Made by a program: the position numbers and the translations under genes
Notes under the pieces: model-generated
Database searches by the model: none
What the model was told of the DNA's origin: nothing
What the model saw: only the letters and a program-made list of their open reading frames with translations
Source of the DNA: Acinetobacter baumannii
GTDB taxonomy: Bacteria; Pseudomonadota; Gammaproteobacteria; Pseudomonadales; Moraxellaceae
DNA: 64,000 nucleotides
Direction: 5' to 3'
NCBI RefSeq assembly: GCF_009759685.1
Contig: NZ_CP046654.1
Span: 682,001-746,000, forward strand
Shown here: piece by piece, positions 53,924 through 62,418 of the stretch
Position numbering within the stretch: position 1 is the first letter of the stretch
How the letters are laid out: every line of letters begins with the position of its first letter

Positions 53924-55366
53924 ATGCAATTTAATCCGCTTTATTCATCGCTCAATCCTAAGCTTTTTCATATCCAGCAACCCTCTCCGCTTCGCGGTGC
54001 AAAGGCTGGACACTTTAATTTAGCTTTAGCCGAAGAGTTACAATGGACAGATGAAGAAAAACAGGCTTGGGTAGAAATTTGCAGTGGTCAGCGTACCTTC
54101 TCGGAATTCCCGCCTTTGGCTATGGTGTATGCAGGCCATCAGTTTGGGCAATGGGCCGGTCAACTAGGCGACGGACGTGGCTTACTCATTGCGCAGATTC
54201 TTAATAAAAAAGGCCAAACCATAGATTTACATTTAAAAGGTGCAGGCCCCACGCCCTATTCACGTATGGGAGATGGGCGAGCAGTTTTACGCTCTGTTAT
54301 TCGTGAATATTTAGCAGGACATGCTTTAAATGCTTTAGGGGTGGCTTCTAGTCACGCAGTAGGTTTTACAAGCTCCACTCAAGGTGTACAGCGTGAAAAG
54401 CTAGAACCTGGCGCAATGTTACTTAGAACATCTGAATGTCATATCCGTTTAGGCCATTTTGAATGGATCAATCAATATGCACCTGAGCTATTGGCCGAGT
54501 TCACTCAAAAATGTATTGAATGGCACTATCCAGAATGCCAACAAGAAGAGCAACCTATTTTAGCTTTTGCTAAAGCTGTGATTAGAAATACAGCCATTAT
54601 GATCGCCAAATGGCAGTTGGTCGGTTTTGCTCATGGTGTAATGAATACCGATAACTTAAATATTACGGGTTCTACACTTGATTTTGGTCCATACGGTTTT
54701 ATGGAACGTTTCCGACCAAATTGGATTAACAACCATTCCGATTACCAAGGGCGTTACACCTATCAAAACCAACCGAGTATTGCGCACTGGAACTTATGGA
54801 CTTGGTTAAATAATCTCATTCCACTTGCCGAACCTGAGCATAAAGAGCAGTTCAAAGAAGCGCTGGCCGCTTGCCTAGAAGAATTTGAGCCGACTTTTAT
54901 TGAGCATTACACCACTGGGTTATGTCAAAAAATGGGGCTTCCTCATTTTCATAAAGACAGTACTGAATGCGGCTTAAGCTTTTTGCGTATTCTGCAAGCG
55001 GAGCAGCTCGATTACACCCAAAGCTTCATTCGCCTTCAAAATAAAGAATACAAAGCTTTACGTGATGACTGCCTTGATATTCGACAATTTGATGCATTCC
55101 TTACGCAGTATCAAAACATCCGTGAATATCAAGATATTGATGAGCTTGATGCAAACATGCAGCAGGTAAATCCAATTTATATCTTACGTAACCATATGGC
55201 ACAGCGAGCTATTGAGGCAGCGGAGCGAGATGATTTTAGTGAGGTTGACCGCTTATTTAAGCTACTCAACCATCCCTATACAAGACAACCAGATTTGGAA
55301 AAACCGGAAGATTTAGGTCCGTTACCAAGCGATGTACCTGATGTAGCGGTGAGCTGTTCTTCTTAA
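53924..55366 (+). CDS. selO: Protein AMPylase SelO (YdiU)
   Basis: 480 residues; a pseudokinase-fold enzyme that transfers AMP to Ser/Thr/Tyr of proteins, linked to oxidative stress (family knowledge). Hallmarks: YAGHQFGQWAGQLGDGRG, LHLKGAGPTPYSRMGDGRAV, REYLAGHALNALG, GVMNTDNLNITG (catalytic loop) and DFGPYGFME (metal-binding). The C-terminus is CSS, with Cys at the antepenultimate place where animal SelO has selenocysteine and which is thought to form a regulating disulfide. Monocistronic; three DnaA boxes follow the stop codon. Confidence 0.96.
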   Translation: MQFNPLYSSLNPKLFHIQQPSPLRGAKAGHFNLALAEELQWTDEEKQAWVEICSGQRTFSEFPPLAMVYAGHQFGQWAGQLGDGRGLLIAQILNKKGQTIDLHLKGAGPTPYSRMGDGRAVLRSVIREYLAGHALNALGVASSHAVGFTSSTQGVQREKLEPGAMLLRTSECHIRLGHFEWINQYAPELLAEFTQKCIEWHYPECQQEEQPILAFAKAVIRNTAIMIAKWQLVGFAHGVMNTDNLNITGSTLDFGPYGFMERFRPNWINNHSDYQGRYTYQNQPSIAHWNLWTWLNNLIPLAEPEHKEQFKEALAACLEEFEPTFIEHYTTGLCQKMGLPHFHKDSTECGLSFLRILQAEQLDYTQSFIRLQNKEYKALRDDCLDIRQFDAFLTQYQNIREYQDIDELDANMQQVNPIYILRNHMAQRAIEAAERDDFSEVDRLFKLLNHPYTRQPDLEKPEDLGPLPSDVPDVAVSCSS

Positions 55367-55370
55367 TTTT

Positions 55371-55410
55371 TTATCCACATTTTCTGTGGATAACATTGTG
55401 GTTATCCACA
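55371..55410. promoter_or_regulatory. Cluster of three perfect DnaA boxes
   Basis: TTATCCACA at 55371-55379 (+), its complement TGTGGATAA at 55385-55393 (-), and TTATCCACA at 55402-55410 (+). All match the high-affinity DnaA consensus. They sit between the convergent ends of selO and baeR. Boxes 1/2 and 2/3 can also pair as hairpins, but neither is followed by a proper T-run on the plus strand. Confidence 0.75.
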
Positions 55411-55429
55411 GCATAACTTTTCTAAGCAA

Positions 55430-56116
55430 TTATTCTTCTGGATATTCGAAGCGGTAACCTACTCCATAAACAGCTTGAATCCACTCATGACGGTTACCAG
55501 TTTCGGCCACTTCCGTGATTTTTCGACGCAAGTTTTTAATATGGCTATCAATAACTCGGTCGGCAACATCAAAGCTATCCGGATTAATATGATCTAATAA
55601 TTGTGCACGTGAATAAACTTGCCCCACATGTTCTAAAAATAACTCAAGTAGGCGAAATTCTGTTGGCGTTAAACTTAAAGATTTTTGTTGATACCAAATT
55701 CTTTGCTGTGCTTTATCAATACGGAAAGAATCATTTTGCTCTGGCTCCGCCTTACGTTCTAAACGGCGTAAAACGGCCTGCACACGAGCAACCAGTTCTT
55801 TTGGACTAAAAGGTTTGCACACATAATCATCTGCCCCCATGTTTAGACCCAAGACACGATCAATTTCTTCGGTACGTGCCGTCACCATAATAATCGGTAA
55901 ATCAGACTGTTCACGTACCTTACGGCAAATCGTTAAACCATCCATTCTTGGAACCATTAAGTCCAGAATCATTAAATTAGGTTTACGTTGTTGAAAGCTC
56001 GTGTAAGCATCCTGACCATCATGAAACATGCTTACTTCGAATCCAGCAGCCTCAAGATAATCACGCACCAGATGCGCTAACTCGACTTCATCCTCAACCA
56101 ACATAATATGTTTCAT
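55430..56116 (-). CDS. baeR: Response regulator BaeR (OmpR family)
   Basis: 228 residues. Receiver domain with acidic pocket LVEDE and phosphoacceptor Asp52 in LDLMVPRMDG, switch VTAR and KPFSPKELVARV. C-terminal winged helix with SLTPTEFRLLELFLEH and VIDSHIKNLRRKI. Identity with Acinetobacter BaeR is by recall; in A. baumannii BaeR raises AdeABC-type efflux and envelope stress genes (established knowledge). It follows baeS by 19 bases and they form one operon. Confidence 0.92.
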   Translation of the reverse strand: MKHIMLVEDEVELAHLVRDYLEAAGFEVSMFHDGQDAYTSFQQRKPNLMILDLMVPRMDGLTICRKVREQSDLPIIMVTARTEEIDRVLGLNMGADDYVCKPFSPKELVARVQAVLRRLERKAEPEQNDSFRIDKAQQRIWYQQKSLSLTPTEFRLLELFLEHVGQVYSRAQLLDHINPDSFDVADRVIDSHIKNLRRKITEVAETGNRHEWIQAVYGVGYRFEYPEE

Positions 56117-56135
56117 GGGCCATTTTTCCTTTTAT

Positions 56136-57800
56136 TTAACTCTGCTTTTTAAAGGTCAGTACACAACGTAAACCACCTAATGGTGAGTGTTCAAAACTGA
56201 GTGTACCACCAAGCGCCTGCGCAATTTTACAAGATAAAGCTAAGCCTAATCCTGTTCCACCTGTACTACGCGTACGCGAATCATCGACACGATAAAAACG
56301 TTCACCTAAACGTGATAATTGCTCATCACTTAAACCAAATGGACTGTCATCAACATATAAAGTCCACTCCTGAGGCGTTTGATTTGTATGAATATGAATC
56401 TTTCCACCTGTTTCGGTATAGCGAATACTATTACCAATCAAGTTAACAATAATTTGTTTAAATCGATCACGGTCTAACAATAAAGAAGCGCCTTCACCTT
56501 CCACCTCAATTTCTAACCCTGCTTGTTCGAGTTTAGGTCTGAAATTTTCGACTTCTTGCAGTATAACTTCCCAAGGATTAACCGAACTCAAATAACATTT
56601 AAGTTGTTGAGCATCAGCCTGAGCCAAGTCTGCCAAATCTTGAGTCAATTTCTTTAAACTCGAAACTTGTCGCATCATGGCATCAAGATGTTCAGGTGTT
56701 GCCTTTCGAATACCATCTTGCATCGCTTCAATCTGCGCTTGCAGAACAGCCAATGGAGTTTTCAATTCATGAGAGGTATCTGCAACCCATTGACGTCGTG
56801 ATTCTTCATGCTGATGTAAAATTTCAGCTAAATGATTTAATTGAGTAGATAAATCACCTAACTCATCATTTCGTTTAATCACAACTTGGTGTTGATAATT
56901 ACCTTTTGTTAACTCATTTGTTGCATTTAATAGACGCTGAATTGGCTTTTTAAAATAAGTTGCCATTAAAAGTGCTGCAACTAAACTCGACAATAATGTT
57001 AAAGCATAAATTAAAAGTAAATAGCGCTTTTGATTACTGAAGAAATTAATACTTAATGCATCTTCTTTATCTAAAACTGGTTTTAGACCTAAATAACCTA
57101 CGACCCGACTATTAACCATAATCGGGCGATAAGACATCTGATCCGAAGACGGCGGTTCACCCACTACGAACTGGTGTTTGGCATCATATAAAGATAAACG
57201 AGAACTTAAGCCCAGCCGGTCTGGTAAAGCAATAAAACGCTTCTTACCATTTTGCGTCTCAATGTCTTTGAGGCTTCCTTTTTTTGATTTGTTTTTATCA
57301 TCGCTTGGACGAAACTGGTTTGCACTTAGCGGGAATCTTAAACCTTCAAACGGTTGATATTCCGAAGGTAAGTTTTGCTCAAGCGTACGTAGTTCTTCAT
57401 CACTAAAAATAGAGTTCTTATTTACCGTTCCCGCATCTGGAGAAATATTAATGAGAGTGTGTTCATCGAAAGAATGCTGCTGAATGGCAATATCATATTG
57501 GCGGCGTAACCACCACTGGGAAAGACGGTCATAATCATCTGGTGCTGCCGTTCCTTCAATTTGTAAGATTTGCGCCTGAATCGCATTCCCCCAATCATGA
57601 TAAACGGTATATACATTTCCCAGATTAGTAATAAGCCGATCTAGCTTTTGCATTTCAACATCGGCTACATATTTGGCAAAGTTCTTTTGCATCGTCCAGT
57701 GCAGTACACTCAAACTCGCAGTTGCAATTAACAGCGTGGTAAGCAAAACCGTTAAAAATAACCGCAAGGCTATGGGAACACGTAGAACGTTCAAAAGCAC
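56136..57800 (-). CDS. baeS: Sensor histidine kinase BaeS
   Basis: 554 residues. Start taken as GTG 57800; TTG 57794, with GAGAG five bases upstream, is equally possible and two residues shorter. TM1 (LFLTVLLTTLLIATASLSVL), a periplasmic sensor of about 230 residues including a lysine-rich stretch (DDKNKSKKGSLKDIE), TM2 (YLLLIYALTLLSSLVAALLM), HAMP (KKPIQRLLNATNELTKGN), H-box VADTSHELKTPL, N-box IVNLIGNSIRYTETGG, and G-boxes VDDSPFGL and STGGTGLGLAL. It phosphorylates BaeR. The ligand or stress sensed is unknown from sequence. Confidence 0.92.
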   Translation of the reverse strand: MLLNVLRVPIALRLFLTVLLTTLLIATASLSVLHWTMQKNFAKYVADVEMQKLDRLITNLGNVYTVYHDWGNAIQAQILQIEGTAAPDDYDRLSQWWLRRQYDIAIQQHSFDEHTLINISPDAGTVNKNSIFSDEELRTLEQNLPSEYQPFEGLRFPLSANQFRPSDDKNKSKKGSLKDIETQNGKKRFIALPDRLGLSSRLSLYDAKHQFVVGEPPSSDQMSYRPIMVNSRVVGYLGLKPVLDKEDALSINFFSNQKRYLLLIYALTLLSSLVAALLMATYFKKPIQRLLNATNELTKGNYQHQVVIKRNDELGDLSTQLNHLAEILHQHEESRRQWVADTSHELKTPLAVLQAQIEAMQDGIRKATPEHLDAMMRQVSSLKKLTQDLADLAQADAQQLKCYLSSVNPWEVILQEVENFRPKLEQAGLEIEVEGEGASLLLDRDRFKQIIVNLIGNSIRYTETGGKIHIHTNQTPQEWTLYVDDSPFGLSDEQLSRLGERFYRVDDSRTRSTGGTGLGLALSCKIAQALGGTLSFEHSPLGGLRCVLTFKKQS

Positions 57801-57925
57801 TCTCTCATTTTTACTCTATATTTTGCATTGTAACCAACAACGAAAAGAAAAACTCTCCATTGTTTCTTCATCTTTATTATCTAATCTTTAAGTCATCTTA
57901 AAACAAACATTAAAGGGTTTTAACC

Positions 57926-58306
57926 ATGAAAATGACGGCTAAAATTGCATTATTCAGTGCAGCAATTGTAACTATGGGTAGTTTGGCTGCTTGTCAATCA
58001 ACAACTCAACCACCTAAGCCAGAACATGGCATGATGCAAGATGGCCCACGTGATGGTCACCACCATCGTATGAAACACCGTGAATTTACGCCTGAACAAA
58101 AAGCAGCATGGGAACAACACCGTGCAGAGCGTAAAGCTCGTTTTGAGCAAATTCAAAAAGCATGTGAAGGTAAAGCTGTTGGACAAACTGTCAATGTTCA
58201 AGTTGGAGATAAAACACTTGAAGGTACATGTAACCTCCGCTTTGAGCCAAAACGTCCTCAACCACCAGTCAATGCACCTGCTCCAGTAGCATCTCAAGCA
58301 AAATAA
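57926..58306 (+). CDS. His-rich lipoprotein, Spy/CpxP-like, divergent from baeSR
   Basis: 126 residues. Signal with lipobox SLAACQS. The mature part has DGHHHRMKHREFTPEQK, then a charged helix AAWEQHRAERKARFEQIQKAC, a second Cys 20+ residues on, and a Pro-rich tail (KRPQPPVNAPAPVA). The FTPEQ motif recalls the LTxxQ of Spy/CpxP periplasmic chaperones, which BaeR or CpxR control in E. coli. It is divergent from baeS with a 125-base gap, so BaeR control is plausible. I do not claim orthology: the protein is shorter and has one LTxxQ-like motif only. Confidence 0.75.
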   Translation: MKMTAKIALFSAAIVTMGSLAACQSTTQPPKPEHGMMQDGPRDGHHHRMKHREFTPEQKAAWEQHRAERKARFEQIQKACEGKAVGQTVNVQVGDKTLEGTCNLRFEPKRPQPPVNAPAPVASQAK

Positions 58307-58320
58307 TTCTAAAAATAATA

Positions 58321-58352
58321 AAACAAAAGGCGCCAGAAGGCGCCTTTTGTTT
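58321..58352 (+). terminator. Strong terminator
   Basis: Perfect 14-bp stem AAACAAAAGGCGCC (58321-58334) with GGCGCCTTTTGTTT (58339-58352), loop AGAA. Confidence 0.92.
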
Positions 58353-58566
58353 ATACATAACTATTTACGATTTTGACTATTTGTCTCATCTAAACTTCAT
58401 CAAAAGTGTTTACACTCAAAGCACTTACATAGTTCAAGTATTTTTTTCTTGACTTTGCAGTCACAAAGTAAAGGCCCCGAGGTGCTTGTACAGTTATGCA
58501 AGTTGTTGCACGATGTAATAGTTCAAGGTGCCTTATGGCACATTATCGTAGATTAGGATTATAACT

Positions 58567-58579
58567 CTGGTTTCACCAG
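58567..58579 (+). promoter_or_regulatory. FadR-like palindrome before the first acyl-CoA dehydrogenase
   Basis: CTGGT-TTC-ACCAG lies 16 bases before the ATG. The half-sites and three-base spacer equal the E. coli FadR operator core (CTGGT-N3-ACCAG). Position within the leader would suit repression, or it may be a small hairpin controlling translation. Confidence 0.45.
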
Positions 58580-58595
58580 TATTGAGGAACCCGAT

Positions 58596-60398
58596 ATGCC
58601 ACAATACAAAGCGCCCTTACGTGATATGCAATTCGTTTTGCATGAATTATTAAATGCTGAAGAACACTATGCAAAATTACCTGACTTTCAAGGTAACGTA
58701 AGCCGTGAATTGGTTGATCAATATTTAGAAGCTGCGGCAGACTTCTGTGAAAATGAACTTTCTCCTTTAAACCAAGTTGGCGACCGTGAAGGTTGTACTT
58801 GGAATGATGGTGTTGTAACTACACCAACAGGCTTTAAAGAAGCTTATCAAAAATACATCGAACTTGGTTTCCCGTCTTTATCAGCAGAAGAACAATACGG
58901 TGGTCAAGGTTTACCTAACTCTTTAGGTATCGCAATTTCAGAAATGGTAGGTAGCTCTAACTGGGCATGGGGTATGTACCCTGGTTTGTCTCACGGTGCA
59001 GTACGTACATTAGAACATCACGGTTCTGAAGAGCAAAAAAATACTTACTTACCAAACCTTGTTTCAGGTGTTTGGACAGGTACGATGTGTTTAACTGAAT
59101 CTCATGCAGGTTCAGACTTAGGTATTATCCGTACTAAAGCAGAACCAAATGCAGATGGTAGCTATGCAATCTCTGGCGAGAAAATCTTTATCTCTGCTGG
59201 TGAACACGACATGGCTGAAAACATTATCCATATCGTTCTTGCTCGTCTACCAGGCGCACCAAAAGGAACTAAAGGGATTTCGTTATTCATCGTTCCTAAG
59301 TTCAATGTCAATGCAGACGGAACTCTAGGCGAACGTAATGCCGTACGTTGTGGTTCAATCGAACACAAAATGGGTATTCACGGTAACGCGACTTGTGTCA
59401 TTAACTTTGACCAAGCAAAAGGTTATTTAATTGGCCCTGAAAACCGTGGTTTGAACTGTATGTTCACCTTCATGAACACAGCACGTATTGGTACTGCGGT
59501 TCAAGGTTTATCTGCATCTGAGTCTTCTTTCCAAGGTGCTTTAACTTACGCGAAAGAACGTTTAGCTATGCGTTCACTTTCTGGTCCTAAAGCTCCAGAA
59601 AAAGAAGCAGATCCAATTATCGTTCACCCTGCCGTTCGTAACATGCTTTTAACTCAAAAAGCATTTGCTGAAGGTGGTCGTGCACTTGTTTACTTACTTG
59701 CTCAATATGCAGATATCGTTGAAAAAGGCGAAACTGAAGAAGAGCGTAAGTTTGCTGACAACATCTTGTCTTTATTGACTCCAATTGCAAAAGCATTCTT
59801 AACTGAAACAGGTTCTGAATCTGCTAAGCACGGTGTTCAAGTGTTCGGTGGTCATGGCTTCATTTCTGAGCATGGCATGGAGCAAATCGTACGTGATACA
59901 CGTATTGCTTGTTTGTATGAAGGTACAACTGAAATTCAGGCACTTGATTTGTTAGGCCGTAAAGTTTTACAAACTCAAGGTGCAATGCTTCGTGATTTCA
60001 CTAAGATTGTTCACAAGTTTGTAGAAGCAAATAAAGACAATGCTGCCATGAAAGAATTTGTTGAGCCACTTGCTGCGCTGAACAAAGAATGGGGCGACCT
60101 CACTATGCAAATCGGTATGCGTGCAATGCAAAATCCGGATGAAGTGGGTGCAGCGGCTGTAGATTACCTCTACTTCTCTGGTTACGTTACTTTAGCTTAT
60201 CTATGGGCTCGTATGGCGCTTGTAGCACAAGAGAAATTAGCTGCGGGTACAACCGATGTTGATTTCTACAATGCGAAAGTAACTACTGCTCGCTTCTACT
60301 TCAAGAAAATTTTACCGCGTGTACGCTCTCATGTAGACGTTATCGCAGGTGGTTTAGACCCATTGATGGCATTAGATGCTGAACATTTCGCTTTCTAA
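58596..60398 (+). CDS. Acyl-CoA dehydrogenase, long DmdC-like type (paralogue 1)
   Basis: 600 residues, FAD enzyme introducing the 2,3 double bond of acyl-CoA. GAGGA precedes the ATG. An extra N-terminal segment (MPQYKAPLRDMQFVLHELL) and a C-terminal helical domain make it longer than the ~390-residue classical enzyme. Core: MCLTESHAGSDLG, EKIFISAGEHDMAENIIH, YLIGPENRGLNCMF, QVFGGHGFISEHGMEQIVRDTRI, and ACLYEGTTEIQALDLLGRK carrying the expected catalytic Glu. Next gene is a paralogue; both have separate terminators. Confidence 0.92.
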   Translation: MPQYKAPLRDMQFVLHELLNAEEHYAKLPDFQGNVSRELVDQYLEAAADFCENELSPLNQVGDREGCTWNDGVVTTPTGFKEAYQKYIELGFPSLSAEEQYGGQGLPNSLGIAISEMVGSSNWAWGMYPGLSHGAVRTLEHHGSEEQKNTYLPNLVSGVWTGTMCLTESHAGSDLGIIRTKAEPNADGSYAISGEKIFISAGEHDMAENIIHIVLARLPGAPKGTKGISLFIVPKFNVNADGTLGERNAVRCGSIEHKMGIHGNATCVINFDQAKGYLIGPENRGLNCMFTFMNTARIGTAVQGLSASESSFQGALTYAKERLAMRSLSGPKAPEKEADPIIVHPAVRNMLLTQKAFAEGGRALVYLLAQYADIVEKGETEEERKFADNILSLLTPIAKAFLTETGSESAKHGVQVFGGHGFISEHGMEQIVRDTRIACLYEGTTEIQALDLLGRKVLQTQGAMLRDFTKIVHKFVEANKDNAAMKEFVEPLAALNKEWGDLTMQIGMRAMQNPDEVGAAAVDYLYFSGYVTLAYLWARMALVAQEKLAAGTTDVDFYNAKVTTARFYFKKILPRVRSHVDVIAGGLDPLMALDAEHFAF

Positions 60399-60432
60399 TC
60401 ATAGTTAGTTGCGATATGCAATGTTAAAAACC

Positions 60433-60468
60433 AAAAAAGGACTGCTCAGTTTTGACGGTCCTTTTTTT
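60433..60468 (+). terminator. Terminator between the two acyl-CoA dehydrogenase genes
   Basis: AAAAAAGGAC (60433-60442) with GTCCTTTTTT (60458-60467), then T. Indicates separate or partly separate transcription. Confidence 0.8.
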
Positions 60469-60565
60469 ATAAAATCAATGATAAATTTAGATTTTAAATT
60501 CAATATCCATTTCGTTTTACAGGATATCTAGCACAGGCCGATGTGCACAAAAAAGGTGAACGATT

Positions 60566-62347
60566 ATGCCAATTTACAATGCTCCTTTAGCTGATATGAA
60601 ATTCATCTTAAATGATGTATTTAAAGCAGAACAATTTTGGCAGGCTAATGAGAAACTCGCTCATGTAGATGCTGCAACAGCTGAAGCAATTTTAGAAGAA
60701 ATGGCTAAATTTGCTCAGAACGTGACTCATCCATTAAACCGTACTGGTGATGAAGAAGGCGCTCGCTACGAAAACGGCGAAGTCTTTACTCCTGCTGGCT
60801 TTAAAGATGCATTTCGTCAATATGCAGAAGGTGGTTGGATTGGCTTAGGTGCAGATGAAGAATGGGGCGGTCAAGGCATGCCAAAAATGCTTACCGTTCT
60901 TGCCGATGAAATGTTATTCGCGACAAATCCATCTTTCATGCTCTACCCACTTCTTTCAGTAGGTGCAGGTATGGCTTTAAGTAGCTACGCATCTCAAGAG
61001 CAAAAAGAAACGTATTTACCTAAGATTTATTCAGGTGAATGGTCAGGTACCATGTGTTTGACTGAACCGCATGCTGGTACTGACTTAGGTATTATCAAAA
61101 CTAAAGCCGAGCGCAATGAAGATGGTACTTATAATATTACAGGTACTAAAATCTTCATCACTGGCGGTGACAACGATTTAGCAGAAAACATCATTCACTT
61201 GGTACTTGCTAAAACTCCAGATGCTCCTGCTGGTTCACGTGGTATCTCGTTATTTATTGTCCCGAAATACCTTGTAAATGAAGACGGTTCTTTAGGTGAC
61301 CGTAACCATGTTGGTCCAGGCTCTATTGAACATAAGATGGGGATCAAAGCGTCTGCAACTTGTGTGATGAACTTTGACGGTGCGAAAGGTTACCTCGTTG
61401 GTAAAGAAAACGAAGGCCTTGCTGCCATGTTCGTTATGATGAACTACGAACGTTTATCAATGGGTATTCAAGGTTTAGGTGCTTCTGAATTTGCTTATCA
61501 AAATGCTGCTCAATACGCGACTGACCGTTTACAAGGTCGTAGTGCAACTGGTGTTCAGTCACCAAGCAAACCTGCTGACAGCATTTTAGTCCACGGCGAT
61601 GTACGTCGTATGTTGTTAAACGTACGTGCAAACAACGAAGCTTCTCGTGCCTTTGCAGTTTATGTAGGTCAGCAGCTCGATATCACTAAATTCTCAACTG
61701 ATGCAGAAGCCGTGAAAAAAGCCAATGACCGTGTTGCGCTTTTAACTCCAATTGCAAAAGCTTACCTCACAGATACAGCATTCCAAGCAACTTTAGATGC
61801 TCAAATGGTATTTGGTGGTCACGGTTATATTCGTGAATGGGGTATGGAACAATGTATCCGTGATCTTCGTATTGCTCAAATCTACGAAGGAACTAACGGC
61901 GTTCAATCTCAAGATTTAATTGGTCGTAAAACCATTAAATGTGGCGGTGCATTCATTGCTGAATACATCACTGAAATTCGTGACTTTGCAAATGACTTAG
62001 ACACTGATTTGAACTTCATTAAAGATGCAACTTTAGATGCTGCAACTGAAATCGAAGCAATCACTCAGTTTATTATTGAGCAAGCTGCAGAGAACGTAGA
62101 GTTCCCAAACTCTGCTGCTGTTGATTACTTACATGCAGTGGGTCTACTCAGCTTCTCTTATATGTTTGCAAAAATTGCTGCCGCTGCTAAAGACAAGTCT
62201 GGTGATTTCTACCAAAACAAACTTGCATTGGCTCAATACTTTGTTGAACGTATCTTGCCAGATATTGATGCACGTATTGCTAAAATCAAAGCTGGTTCAG
62301 ACTTAATTATGGGCTTTAGTGAAGATTACTTTACAAACCAAGCGTAA
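60566..62347 (+). CDS. Acyl-CoA dehydrogenase, long DmdC-like type (paralogue 2)
   Basis: 593 residues, same architecture as the previous gene: MPIYNAPLADMKFILNDVF at the N-terminus, MCLTEPHAGTDLG, TKIFITGGDNDLAENIIH, GYLVGKENEGLAAMFVMMN, MVFGGHGYIREWGMEQCIRDLRI and AQIYEGTNGVQSQDLIGRK with the catalytic Glu. AAAGGTGAACG gives the ribosome site. A small inverted repeat GCACA-N6-TGTGC (60531-60546) lies just upstream. Tandem duplication is likely old, since the two proteins differ at many sites; they may prefer different chain lengths. Confidence 0.92.
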   Translation: MPIYNAPLADMKFILNDVFKAEQFWQANEKLAHVDAATAEAILEEMAKFAQNVTHPLNRTGDEEGARYENGEVFTPAGFKDAFRQYAEGGWIGLGADEEWGGQGMPKMLTVLADEMLFATNPSFMLYPLLSVGAGMALSSYASQEQKETYLPKIYSGEWSGTMCLTEPHAGTDLGIIKTKAERNEDGTYNITGTKIFITGGDNDLAENIIHLVLAKTPDAPAGSRGISLFIVPKYLVNEDGSLGDRNHVGPGSIEHKMGIKASATCVMNFDGAKGYLVGKENEGLAAMFVMMNYERLSMGIQGLGASEFAYQNAAQYATDRLQGRSATGVQSPSKPADSILVHGDVRRMLLNVRANNEASRAFAVYVGQQLDITKFSTDAEAVKKANDRVALLTPIAKAYLTDTAFQATLDAQMVFGGHGYIREWGMEQCIRDLRIAQIYEGTNGVQSQDLIGRKTIKCGGAFIAEYITEIRDFANDLDTDLNFIKDATLDAATEIEAITQFIIEQAAENVEFPNSAAVDYLHAVGLLSFSYMFAKIAAAAKDKSGDFYQNKLALAQYFVERILPDIDARIAKIKAGSDLIMGFSEDYFTNQA

Positions 62348-62360
62348 TTAAATTTTTTAT

Positions 62361-62390
62361 AAAAACGCCTGAATAATCAGGCGTTTTTTA
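62361..62390 (+). terminator. Terminator after the second acyl-CoA dehydrogenase
   Basis: AAAAACGCCTGA (62361-62372), loop ATAA, TCAGGCGTTTTT (62377-62388), then T. Confidence 0.92.
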
Positions 62391-62418
62391 TTTCTAATCA
62401 TAAAAAGTAGAATAACTT

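Noticed and set aside
55371..55410. Chromosomal origin of replication
   Set aside because: DnaA boxes are present, but there is no dnaA, dnaN, rpmH or gidA nearby and no AT-rich unwinding element of normal layout. A titration or reactivation site is likelier.
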